Of a DNA stretch of 21,125 nucleotides, positions 7,350 to 17,529 are shown piece after piece. The notes under the pieces are model-generated. The model did no database searches. It was not told where the DNA came from and saw nothing but the letters and a program-made list of their open reading frames with translations. This DNA comes from Stentor coeruleus (lineage: Eukaryota; Ciliophora; Heterotrichea; Heterotrichida; Stentoridae), in assembly GCA_001970955.1 (NCBI GenBank), contig MPUH01001203.1, positions 1 to 21,125 on the forward strand. The letters are read 5' to 3'. The position numbers and the translations under genes were made by a program. Numbering within the stretch: position 1 is the stretch's first letter; each line of letters starts with the position of its first letter.

Positions 7350-9648
7350 CTATATTTTAGTACTAATAATCAAAACTAACACATTATACGCAGCTAGATT
7401 ATTTGTCCCACGATTTATCGACACAAAAGCCCCACACTTAAATTTCTTTTTACTCCATGCAAAAACTTCATCATCCACAATAGCATTAATTTTTTTCCTA
7501 TAAACCGAACAATGTTTTATAACAAACCCTTTCTCAACACAAGAAGTTAAAGCAAATCTTGCTGTTTTTTTTTTTAATGAAATTTTCTTATACTTCCACA
7601 AACTATTAATTCCCTGTTCTAAATATTGTGTCATAAGGCTTACTAAAGGAAAACTAAAAGCAGTTAGTCCTGAAATTAAAAGTTTAGGGATTTTTAATAT
7701 TTCAGGGATGATTTCTTTGAAAACTACATATTTTGTCGCATTAAGGCAAAGTTTGAATGTACTTGGTAATAAGCCTTTTATAATAGCTTGGTCTTGAACA
7801 AAAACAGATTTAGATGAAAATGTAAAGGAGTAAATGTTTCGAGGAAGTGAAGGACATGATGAGGATTTTTTTTGAAGGAGGTAATCGTGGAAGTCTATGA
7901 AGGTGTTTATGAACTCTGTTAATTCAGTGGAATCATATATAAAATAAGGAATATATTTAGATAGTAATGCTTCAATACTAGTTAATGGATACTGTTTTCT
8001 CAGTTCAGAGATCATATTTTGACCTGCTTCTTTGTAAATTAATTCATGGCTTAATGAATTCTCGATAATTCTACAGAATATATCGTATAAACTTGAGTAT
8101 AAAAGGAATTTCAAAGCTATAAAATTATGGACCATAAATCTGAATTCTAAATCAGCATAGCACAAACAGGAAAATCTTTTCATGTTCATCTCGAGGTCTT
8201 TGATGTTTTTTTGGTTTTGGGAACATTCTGATGGGAAATACACTGCAAAATTCAAACATTGAAAAGCAAAACTGCATTTATCTGCTGGCGAAATAGCAAA
8301 AGTACTTGCGTANAAAACTGCATTTATCTGCTGGCGAAATAGCAAAAGTACTTGCGTATTGCTCAGCTGAAAGGTATTTGGCATATTCAATTGCAATCAT
8401 CATAACCTCAGTATCAATTTTATCTTTCNATTGCTCAGCTGAAAGGTATTTGGCATATTCAATTGCAATCATCATAACCTCAGTATCAATTTTCTTTTTT
8501 TCCTTCTCATACAATTTCCCAAGCAAAGCTTCATGTTCCTCCTTGCACTCCTCTATCTGCTCATAGCTAATATTTTCAGTAAATTCTTTACATATCTTTT
8601 TACAAATTTCATCAACACTTGCTTTCACTATAAAATATTTTTCAACAATTCTAAAAAATTGATCAGCATTAGCACTTCTTAATAATATATCGTATTTTAC
8701 ATCCCAATATATACCCGATACAACTTTTTCTCTTAATCTTTTTAAAATATTCCCTAATATAATGCTGTTAATAATAAGAGTCATATCATTAGTTTCATTA
8801 ATAATTGGCTCGATTTTAGATAAAATTATATCTTCATGGGATTTATGCCAATTTTCTACTTGTGATTCTATAAAGTTTCTTAAAGAAAAAAATAGGATTT
8901 TCTGTTTTTCTGAAGCATCCCCATCTATAGTGTCGAAATATTTCACTTCTGAGTTTTTAAAATCAATTTGGAAATATACACAAGTATAAGTTTCTAATGT
9001 GAATACAATATGCTTTTCCATATCATCAGCTTCTTGGAGTAGGGCTAAACAATTTTCCCTTTCTTGGCCTGAAACTTTTTGGATGACTTCTTCATACATT
9101 CCAATAACCTGCATGCTATATTCTTTAATAATCTCATTAACTTTGTATTGAAAGTCTTTTACTAGTAGTTCATAGCTTTTAATGTTTTCCTCATCCTGCA
9201 TTTTCCATCTAGGATCTCTTATCAATAAAGCTATACTTGGAGGTTTAAGCTTGTATTTACTTGAAATTTTTGTACTCTGAAAATATGTAAAAGCAAAATC
9301 TGTTATAAATCTTGGGTTTTCCATATCACTTTGTGATATGTTTAAAAGAATTATATCAGAAATAGACATAGCCGTGCAAAAACTAAGTGTATCTCTTTGT
9401 AGTGAATTTTCAAGACTTTCAACACCTTCAATATCAAGTAAAGCAAAGTTATTATAGATTGAACAGTGTGCAACATTAGTACCTTTTATAATATTTTGGT
9501 TGCATTTGTTTGGGATTGAAGAGTCATTGAATAAATAACCAAGAAATGAAGACTTGCCTCGACTTTGTTTCCCAATAGATGAGATTATAGGTAATTCATC
9601 AGGGATTTGACATAAAAGCTCAAGTATTTTATCTCTGTAAGTATCCAT
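7350..9648 (-). CDS. GBP/atlastin-type large GTPase, copy A (split by assembly duplications)
   Basis: The N-terminal G domain has the P-loop GKQSRGKS (residues 26-33), a candidate switch Thr at about 57, DIEG (72-75) and LLIRD (141-145). DxEG plus an RD motif instead of NKxD is the signature of the GBP/RHD3/atlastin branch of the dynamin superfamily. These hydrolyse GTP while oligomerising, often on membranes or pathogen-containing vacuoles. A long helical region follows (about 160-660). As written, the frame breaks at 8313 and 8429, where single N bases sit between duplicated segments (8268-8312 with 8314-8358; 8358-8421 with 8430-8493). Removing one copy of each (46 + 72 bases) joins both halves in frame as a protein of about 726 aa ending in TAG. 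The paralogue at 18592-20980 aligns along the whole length. Specific role unknown; membrane remodelling or defence are guesses from the family. Confidence 0.8.
8268..8493. repeat. Two N-separated direct duplications inside GTPase copy A (unmerged contig overlaps)
   Basis: A 45-bp segment occurs at 8268-8312 and 8314-8358, separated only by an N at 8313. A 64-bp segment occurs at 8358-8421 and 8430-8493, with the N at 8429 and seven stray bases just before it. The pattern is that of a ~115-bp contig placed between two neighbours whose overlaps were not merged. Collapsing both removes 118 bases and restores the reading frame. Confidence 0.95.
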
Positions 9649-10040
9649 AACTTTTTATTTTAAAGATCTTTTATATATTATGTTTTACTATATATAGAAA
9701 ATCTAAAGAGTTAAAAAAATTCAATAATGATTAAGTGTTATTCGATAACATACCTTAAAGTATTTCAAAACATTACAAATACATAAACCTATAACAAACA
9801 CTTAATAACTTTTATACTTAACCGAAATATCAATAATTGAATACATATTCCTAAATCATTTACTGGCTTTTCCTCTTTATCCCTACAACCAACATAATCT
9901 TCTCACAATTTCCCCTCTTTAATTTCCTCATCCTTTCCGAAATCCAAAGCTTTAAATTTCCATTCTAAAAACCTTCCATATTATAACTTATATTCAATTC
10001 TGATGCAATTCTAAAATTACTTATAATAATAAAAAATACA
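9649..10040. promoter_or_regulatory. Divergent promoter region between GTPase A and the pseudokinase
   Basis: This is a shared 5' region for two genes pointing away from each other. The GTPase side is plain AT-rich. The pseudokinase side (about 9840-9960) is C-rich and nearly lacks G on the plus strand. No specific binding site was recognised. Confidence 0.45.
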
Positions 10041-11456
10041 ATGGGCTGTGGATTAACAAAATCATTACAAAAATCTCCAATAGAATCCAAATCCCAAAGC
10101 ACTAAAATCCTAACATTTCCTGATTCATCAAATACCCAAACAAAGACCATAATTTCAAAAGGCTACATCATAATTGAACTCTTACCAACAAATGGTCCAT
10201 GTAAAATTATCCTAGCATCTCATCAACTAAGTGGAGAAAAACGCATAATCAAAGTTATAAGAAAAAAATCTTTACACAAATCTCAACTTGGCCCAGATAA
10301 AAACCCAATAGAATCAAATATTTTATCGCATTTTCGTCATAGAAACATAGTAATGCTTTTAGAGGTTTTTCAAGATAAAGATAATTTTTATGAAACATTC
10401 GAGTATTGTGAAGGAGGAAATTTACATACAAAACTCAATATTATAGGACCTTTACTTGAAGCTGATGTTGCTAAAGTGATTTTTCAAATATTATCAGCTT
10501 TAGAATATATGCATGCTCATAGTTTTTTACATAGGAATTTGAAAATAGAAAATATTTTGCTTAAAAACGATTATGATTTAGATATCAAATTATGCAATTT
10601 TTCGAGAGCTACTAAAAGTATTAAAGCTTCAGTCCCAGTTGTATTTTGTGGGCTTTCGGAAGCATTGTCTCCTGAAGTCCAGCAGGGAAAATATACAGAA
10701 AAATCTGATATTTGGAGTTGTGGGTTAATAGCTTATAGGTTATTGACTGGGAAATCGATTGAAATCAAACCGAGACCTACAAGTAAAAACTTGCAGCCGG
10801 TGAATATTGAGTTGTTTGCTGATAGTAGTTCGATGGTTATTGATTTTATTAAAGGGTTATTAGAAACTAGTTGTGATGAAAGGTTTTCAGCACAAGAAGC
10901 TTTGGCTCATCCTTGGATTGTTGTGTATAAAAACAAAAGCTCGTATTTAACTTTACCAAAACCAGTCGCTGTAGGTCCAAACAATAAACTTGTTCGAGGA
11001 TTGATATTATTAGTAATTACGTGTTTGATAGGAAAAGAAACTTTATCGTATCTTGGGGAGAAGTTTAAAATAATGAGACACACGCTGCCAACACCTTCAG
11101 GAAGGCAAGAGTTTGAAGATATTATCAAAAGAACGATTACAGTTAATGAAACTAGGGATTTAGCTTCAAAAATGTTTGAAAACTTTTCTTTTGACAGACT
11201 TTCCCGTGTTGACCTAACTGAGTTTTTAATATCATTTGCTGATACTAGTTTAATACTTACTGAAGAAAACATTAGTAAAGCTTTTGATTATATCGATACT
11301 AATTCAGATAAACTTATATCAATAAGTGACTTGGAAAGTAATATTGGGGTATTAGACTTTGAAGATGAAGAAAATCGTAGGGTTAAAGAGATATTTGAAG
11401 GAGATAAAAAAATTAGCAAGCAAGTATTAATTGATCTTGTTAGGGAATTGATCTAA
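10041..11456 (+). CDS. CDPK-like pseudokinase with N-terminal acylation motif and degenerate EF-hands
   Basis: The 471-aa protein starts MGCGLTKS, a good N-myristoylation site (Gly2) with Cys3 for palmitoylation, so membrane attachment is likely. A protein kinase fold spans about 40-293. It keeps the beta3 Lys (K71), a candidate alphaC Glu (E91), the APE-like SPE (210-212) and DIWSCG (223-228). The Gly-rich loop is lost (GYIIIELLPTNGP). The catalytic HRD is HRN (164-166), and the metal-binding DFG is NFS (186-188). Both catalytic aspartates being Asn predicts little or no phosphotransfer. After the kinase comes a junction-like helix, then calmodulin-like sequence with one recognisable EF loop, DTNSDKLISISD (419-430), lacking the usual Gly6 and Glu12. 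This is the order of calcium-dependent protein kinases. A scaffold or allosteric role at a membrane is likely; the partner is unknown. The stop is TAA, and the gene converges with DRC11. Confidence 0.85.
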   Translation: MGCGLTKSLQKSPIESKSQSTKILTFPDSSNTQTKTIISKGYIIIELLPTNGPCKIILASHQLSGEKRIIKVIRKKSLHKSQLGPDKNPIESNILSHFRHRNIVMLLEVFQDKDNFYETFEYCEGGNLHTKLNIIGPLLEADVAKVIFQILSALEYMHAHSFLHRNLKIENILLKNDYDLDIKLCNFSRATKSIKASVPVVFCGLSEALSPEVQQGKYTEKSDIWSCGLIAYRLLTGKSIEIKPRPTSKNLQPVNIELFADSSSMVIDFIKGLLETSCDERFSAQEALAHPWIVVYKNKSSYLTLPKPVAVGPNNKLVRGLILLVITCLIGKETLSYLGEKFKIMRHTLPTPSGRQEFEDIIKRTITVNETRDLASKMFENFSFDRLSRVDLTEFLISFADTSLILTEENISKAFDYIDTNSDKLISISDLESNIGVLDFEDEENRRVKEIFEGDKKISKQVLIDLVRELI

Positions 11457-11550
11457 GTTGAGTTATTAAGTTTTTAATGTAGATCATAGCACATAATGAA
11501 TTATAATCATACATAAAAATCTCTTCATATAATTGAGATTATATTAACTA

Positions 11551-14274
11551 TTACTTCTTCTTTCCTCCTTTTCCTCCACCTTTCTTGCTATCTTTTCCTC
11601 CAGGATTCTCCGCTTCTTCCTTAGCCTTTTTTTCTTTATCATAAGCAGCCTTCAACCCTAATAGCTCATAATTCAAATCCCTAAACTCATTATACTGTAC
11701 ATCAACAACACAATGAGTCCTTGAAAGTGGTGAAATAAACTCAGATATTGTTAATGGTCTCCATTTAAGATTAGCTTTTCTTTGTTCTGTCATAACCTTA
11801 CCAACTGCAGTTTTAACACTACCCCCAGTATATCCTTCAGAAAGTTGTGATAAAGTATTCACACTAAATTTGGGATTAAAAACATCTCCATGCTGAGTTA
11901 GAAAATGCTCCCAAAGTTCTTTTCTTGTAGAATAATCAGGATGTGGTACATAAATATGTTTATTGAAAAAAGATTTTAAATCAGCTTTACTTGCTTCCCA
12001 TGGTTGGGATGTACAGCCAATGATTAAAACTCTATGTTCAGGTTTGATGAACTTTTTATGTCCGACCAAGTCTTTTTTGAGTTTAGCGAATTCGCTTTTA
12101 CCTTTTTTCTTCTTTTTTTTCTTCCCTTTTCCTCCTGCAAAGTATTTTTCAACTTCATCAATGTAAATTACTGCAGGTGGGTACTCTTTAGCTACTCTAA
12201 AAGCTATATATAGCATTTTATTTAGACCTTTAGACTCACCTTTGTAAGGAGATTCTCCTGCTGTATAAGGTGAGATGTCTATAAAAATTGCGTTTATATG
12301 AGTTGCTATAGCTCTTGCTAACATGGTTTTCCCTACACCAGGAGGTCCATATAAGAGTATTGAAGAAGTAGTTACAGGGCCATTTTGTCTTAAATTCGGA
12401 GATCCCATAGGTAAAATAGCATATTGACTTACAAGTTGTCTTATTTGTGCATATGAAGGGTCTGGCTCTTTATCAGCTAAGGTTAAAGTATGCTGTCTCA
12501 TTGCCCCAAGGTAATTGAAAGTACCTTTAAAGTCAGGAAGTTTACATGGGACTAGTTTTCTTAATATACCTTTAGCTACTAATTCAGCCAGCATATCTTC
12601 AGGTGCTCGATTTCCTACTGCTTTTTCATTCGGGCCACCTTTAGTTTTACCTAAAAAGTCCAATGCTGGATTACCAAGCAAAGCATCAAAAGGTCCTTCA
12701 GGAGGAATTTCCTTTTCTTTACCTTTTTTTCCTTTTTTGCCTTTTTTTCCACCTTTTTTGCCACCTTTTTTGCCTTTTTTACCTTTTTTGCCACCTTTTT
12801 TCGCCCCTGTTCCCCCTACAAGATAAATTCTTATGTTTTGTAGCTCAGCTTCCATAAGCTTATCTACTGTTTGTTTTATCACATCTTCAATCATTGGTCT
12901 TACAGTGCCTTTTGCTAATTCTGTGTCATATTTTTGTGTTGGATTCATAGATTCATCCTTATTTTCCCAGATATCTTTATATAAAGATACACTTTCTTGA
13001 ACTTTTTGAACTATTGGGGTTGTGCCGATCCATTTAGTTCCATCATCTTTAGAATCTTTATCTTTTTTAGACTTTTTTCCTTTTTTGCCACCTTTTTTCC
13101 CTTTTTTTCCGTCTTTTTCCTTGTCTTTGCCTTTGCTTTTTTTCTTTTCTTCTTCTGCTTTTTTCTTTGAATCTTCTTCTTCAAGTTTTTTTTTGGCTTC
13201 TTCTTCTGAACCTAGTATTTTATCAGTTATTGCTCGTTCATAGAACTCAGTTACTGCTGCTGGGGCATCTTTATATTCATGTTGTTCAATCCAGTCTACC
13301 ATCCACCTCCTTCTCTCCTCTTTCATTGTCTCTTCAATATCCGCTCCCTCATTTTTCTGAACAAGTTCCTTCAATTCCTCAACATCATTCAAATACTCCA
13401 CCAAATGTTCCTCCCTCTTCATCCTCCTTTTCTCCTTATTCTTATTCATAATCTCAACAGGATCTTCTTCTAACTTAGCCTTTGGAGCCATACCAAGAAA
13501 CTCAAGTTCTTTATCCCTAGTATCTTCAATATAAATCCTAGCTAAAAAAGCTCTAAAAACCTTTTGTATATTCATCGAATGAGTCACATCAGCATTTTCT
13601 TCTTCAACTCTATTCTTCATATCTTCTTTCATTTTTTTCTTTTTAGCAAAATTCTTTGCTTGTATAATCCTTTCCCTTCCCTGTCTACCTCTTTCATTTT
13701 TTTGTAAAATTCTTACTGCATAATCAAGATTCAGTTCTAAAAAATACATTTCTTCATGTTCATCTTCTTCAGGTTGATCAGTACTGAAATTTGATATAAA
13801 AAGTTTATTGACTAATTGTGCGCGTTTTTCAAGATAATCTCTGTTTTCTTCTGCAAAGTATCTTGGGATAGGGATTTCAAGACAATCTGGATCTAGTTTG
13901 AGATCCATAAGTAAGTCATCAAGATTGATGTAAATTGACTTTGGACGTGGGTTTAGGAAAATAAGGGTTTCATTGACTTCTAAAAGTCTGATAATGGTTG
14001 ACTCGAGGATTTTTTTAATCAAAGCGCGCTTTTGGGGTTGAAGCATTTGATCGTAGGATTCTTCGAGTTTACGGATAATTTCGATGTATTTTATGAAGAG
14101 TAGGGCAAAGTGTTGGAATTTACGTAGAGGACTCCATTTGTCTATTTCTGGGACTTTTTCACCTTCTTCTTTGCTTGCTGGCAGTGACTCGAGCTGTACT
14201 TGTTCCATGAGGTCATTCATTGCCTCTTGCCACTGGATGTCGAATGCGCTGTATGATGCTTACATATTGGACAT
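11551..14274 (-). CDS. DRC11: Dynein regulatory complex subunit 11 (IQ and AAA domain protein)
   Basis: DRC11 (IQCA1 in animals) is part of the nexin-dynein regulatory complex that links axonemal doublets and controls dynein. The order fits: a helical N-terminus, an IQ motif IQKVFRAFLARIY (about residues 231-243), a charged coiled-coil middle, then an AAA+ domain. The domain shows Walker A GPPGVGKT (about 638-645), Walker B VIYIDEVEKY (D701, E702) and a sensor-1-like VLIIGCTSQP. Several Lys/Gly runs (GKKGKKGGKKGKK style) sit before and within the AAA region and at the C-terminus. The longest ATG-started frame begins at 14220. I place the start at 14274 because a 15-nt intron (14249-14263) joins MSNI to AFDIQWQEAM in frame, giving about 902 aa. 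The stop is TAA. Confidence 0.92.
14249..14263 (-). other. 15-nt intron in the first codons of DRC11
   Basis: On the minus strand the sequence is GTAAGCATCATACAG, 15 nt with GT and AG ends. Unspliced, the frame meets TAA right after ATGTCCAATATG. Spliced, it reads MSNIAFDIQWQEAM and runs on into the long DRC11 frame. The length and ends match the characteristic introns of heterotrich ciliates. Confidence 0.85.
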
Positions 14275-15219
14275 CTATTACTATATATAACTGTTGGATA
14301 TTATGTAAGAAATCAGATGATTTTTATCTAAAAATTATGGTGGAAATACTTGAAAATTTGTAAAAGATTAAATTTTTAGGAGTCTTATTAGGGTTTGTTA
14401 AGAGTTTATATTTGTTTGTTTGTTTAATGATTTATATGGATATTTATGATTGTGGTTTGTGTTATAATGGGGTTATTGAGAGGATGATTAAGAAAGATAA
14501 GAAATTAGGCAGGGTAAAAATGTTTGGATTAGGAAATTAATGGATTTTGCTGAGGGATTGGAGTTGAAGGGATTTTAAAGACTTTGAAGAATTTAAACGG
14601 AGAGAGATTATTTTTATTAGCAATTTTTTTGAGAAAAGATTTGAAAATATGTAGAAGAAAAAATGATGAAGCTAAGGAAAGTATAGGGGGATGTTAGTAT
14701 ATACAGTAAGAAAGAAAGGATAGTTAGTAAGTTGAATAAAAATAAGCAAATAAAAGAAGTTAAAAATATGAAAATACATTTAGAAAAAAACGAATTTTAA
14801 AAGAAGACTGAAAGAAAAAAATACAGAGAATAAACAATTTCTAGATGAACTTAATCGATTTTATTAGGATAAATTTAAAATTTTTATGTTTTAAAATAAA
14901 ATGAGTCTTATTCAAGATTGAGTAAGAAAATTATTTAGTGCATAATAAATAAAGCATTACCAAGTGAAAATTAAGATTAGGATTATAAGATTTAAAAGTA
15001 AATTTGGAGTAAATCACCTCTAATGCAGTAAAAAAACTTTAAATTTGGCTTTAAATAGAAACAAAATTTTAAAGATATTGACTATTAGTTTATAAAAAGC
15101 TAATTATTTTGCAAATAAATAATGCCTTAGTATATACTTATTTATAATTTCTTATTGCTAGTGTTATTATGTTTGATTTTTATTTTGTTTTTCAACAATT
15201 ATTCATATACATAAATGCC
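14275..15219. other. Gene-free region upstream of DRC11
   Basis: The first ~250 bp are G-rich and almost C-free on the plus strand (about 31 G and 1 C in 14401-14520), so C-rich on the DRC11 sense strand, which probably marks the DRC11 promoter flank. The rest is A-rich, with short broken frames and no recognisable domain. Confidence 0.5.
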
Positions 15220-15661
15220 TTCCATTTTTATTTTTTATGTCTATATCGATTCCATTTGTAAATTCTGTCCTAATCTGATATACTAAATCTATCTTTTTCT
15301 TCATACCAGCATCATCCAAACACCTAAATTTAGCTTTATTTTAGTTTATTCTTGCTCCAATTGCCTACTTTTAAAAAAATTCTAATTTTTAAGCTAAAAT
15401 TTTCATAACACTCGTTTTGAAGCTATAAGTATTTATATGTTATTCCAAATATATCAATCTTAATTTGCTTTTTAGTTTATACATAACATCCCATATTAAT
15501 TTTTAAAAGTAATACCCTATATTTAAATAAATTTCAAGTATATTTGATAGAGAAAGCGATAGTTAAAGAACTCTAGAAGGTCTTAAAAACCAATGCCTCC
15601 TCCTCAAAAAAAAAAAAAAAGGCCAAAAAAACTAAAAAATAACCAAAAAAAAAAATCTTTT
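15220..15661 (+). repeat. Repeat family member E1 (SINE-like or small-RNA unit)
   Basis: This is the first of three same-direction copies. Conserved boxes are TTCCATTTGTA then CTGTCCTAATCTGATA (15250-15280), CCCATATTAATTTT (15490-15503), CTATATTTAA (15518-15527), and a body starting GATAGAGAAAGCG at 15546 and ending CCTCCTCCTC near 15605. An A-rich tail runs to about 15656, followed by a short T run (15658-15661). A diverged additional TTCCATTTTTA lies at 15220-15230. See the findings for spacing. Confidence 0.6.
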
Positions 15662-16133
15662 GGAATTTCTAAGATTTTTGAAGAAATTTATAGGATATTT
15701 TAAATGATACAAATAATTAAAGTTTTAGATATATGACAGTAACAATTTTATCTTTTTGATTAATTTTTCAAACTTTAAACAAATAAAATGATGATTTGTA
15801 AGATAAGTAATATCGAAAATTATTCTTCATATAATTTTAATAGTAATCATATTCACTTGATTTAGTTTTTATTTTAATATTCCAAAAGAAAATATTATTC
15901 AAAGGTATTATATGATGAAATACATTAAAAAGTGCAAAGTTACTTATTTATCAGTTTTATATATTAAGATTAAAAAAAAATATTATCAACTTTAACTTTC
16001 ATACTATAGTCATTTATAAAGCAGGTTAAATTATAATCTAATTTATTTTCCTAGAAAAGTATTCAATATTTTCCTACATAATCGTCTATAAATCGTTTCT
16101 TTCATATTGAACTGAAATTTAAATATAGAAAAC

Positions 16134-16555
16134 TTCCATTTTTAAAATACTGTCCTTACCTGATATACATAAAATATTTTTTTTCATCAGTTTTACGCTT
16201 AATTCATTTGATTTTGTTTTCTTTTTCTCCTAAAACTTTTCTTCTATTTATTTTTTAAATATCCTTATTAAATATATTATTTTCGATATCTTATTATTTT
16301 CTTTTAAAGGGTTATTAGTATTTTAATCATCGCTATATATTAATAGTGCATATGATTTTTATTCTGTATTCTCTATCGTATATTAATTTTTCATTATCCC
16401 ATATTAATTTTCCATAATAAAAGGCTATATTTAAGTAAATATTAAGAAAAAATGATAGAGAGAGCGTAGGTAAAGGGCTTCAAATAAGCCCCGAAAAACT
16501 TAACTCCCCCAAATAAACAAAAAAAAAAAAAAAAAAAAACAAAAAAAAACTTTTT
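16134..16555 (+). repeat. Repeat family member E2 (SINE-like or small-RNA unit)
   Basis: The second copy has TTCCATTTTTA (16134-16144), CTGTCCTTACCTGATA (16150-16165), CCCATATTAATTTT (16398-16411) and CTATATTTAA (16424-16433). Its body starts GATAGAGAGAGCG at 16454. The body contains a clean hairpin, GGGCTT (16475-16480) with AAGCCC (16486-16491) around a 5-nt loop. The A-rich tail runs about 16511-16549 and is followed by TTTTT at 16551-16555. Confidence 0.65.
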
Positions 16556-16620
16556 AATAAGCTCAGAAATCACTCCAAGTCATTTTTATAGGTATCATAC
16601 AGATTTATTTCTTTTTTAAA

Positions 16621-16773
16621 TGATGATTATAAATATTATATACTGATTAAGTTTTATTAGAAAGATTTTTTGATAAAATTTATATACTGAATGATTTTAT
16701 TTGATGATTATAAGTATTATATACTGATTAAGTTTTATTAAAAAGGCTTTTGTGATAAAATTTATATACTATA
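16621..16773. repeat. Diverged ~81-bp tandem repeat
   Basis: Two copies begin TGATGATTATAA at 16621 and 16702, each continuing with TATTATATACTGATTAAG and later TGATAAAATTTATATACT. They differ at several bases and by small indels, so unlike the perfect duplications elsewhere this looks like a real, ageing repeat. Confidence 0.75.
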
Positions 16774-17529
16774 TGTTCTTCTAAATTTTTTTTTTGCAGA
16801 TAATAATTTAGTCAGCAAATTTGTTTTCTATATCTGGAAGATGCATAGTAAAAATATACTTTAATTGTTATTAGAATGAATTGAATATATTATTAGGTTT
16901 TAGAAATATTATGTTGTAAATATAATAATTAAATATGATAATGTTTTGGTGGAATTCAATAATGTGATTGACATAAAATTATTAAAAAATGAACTGTTTT
17001 TGAGATCTTCCTTAATCTAAACCTAGTGAAGTTTTTGATATTATTTTTAAGAATTTGTTTATGATGATGATTAAGAAAAATATGCATTTCATAAAGTTAA
17101 AGAGGATGTATGAAATAGAGTTATTCTCTATTAAGAAATTATATAGTTTCCACCTTGTAAAATTTAAGAAGAAAACATAAAAATTTTAAGAAAAAAGTTT
17201 GGATAGGTTAATTAAAACTTCATTACACTAAGAGTCTTAGGATGAAAATTGCTAGGATAAAATTGGAGACTGGTTTCTAATTTCTTTATTAATTTTATAA
17301 ATGATAAGTATAGTTAATTTATTATAAAAAATTTAACTAAACCTTATAATTAAAGATTTTTTGTAATTTACATTAATTTCTTCAAGATAGTTTAGCATTG
17401 ATAATTACCTTTTATTGTTTATAAAATATCTAACTAAACCTTATAATAAAATATTTTTTGCATTTTAGATCTCTATTTATTCTATAAAAATATACTGATT
17501 GCTTTACACAAAATCAAAACCAACTTTAA
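16774..17529. other. AT-rich gene-free stretch with a dispersed ~48-bp repeat
   Basis: No gene was found. A diverged ~48-bp sequence containing AACTAAACCTTATAAT and a T-rich end occurs at about 17322-17370 and again at about 17419-17467. Confidence 0.5.

Noticed and set aside
8306..8566. Plus-strand frame across the two N bases
   Set aside because: It is the antisense of duplicated GTPase coding sequence and includes undetermined bases.
12515..13473. Plus-strand frames rich in Pro, Phe and Leu opposite DRC11
   Set aside because: They are antisense shadows of the Lys/Gly-rich and charged coding sequence of DRC11.
16475..16491. tRNA anticodon-arm-like 5-bp stem with 7-nt loop in repeat E2
   Set aside because: The loop lacks U33, no acceptor or T-arm pairing is visible, and E1 and E3 do not keep the 5+7 geometry.
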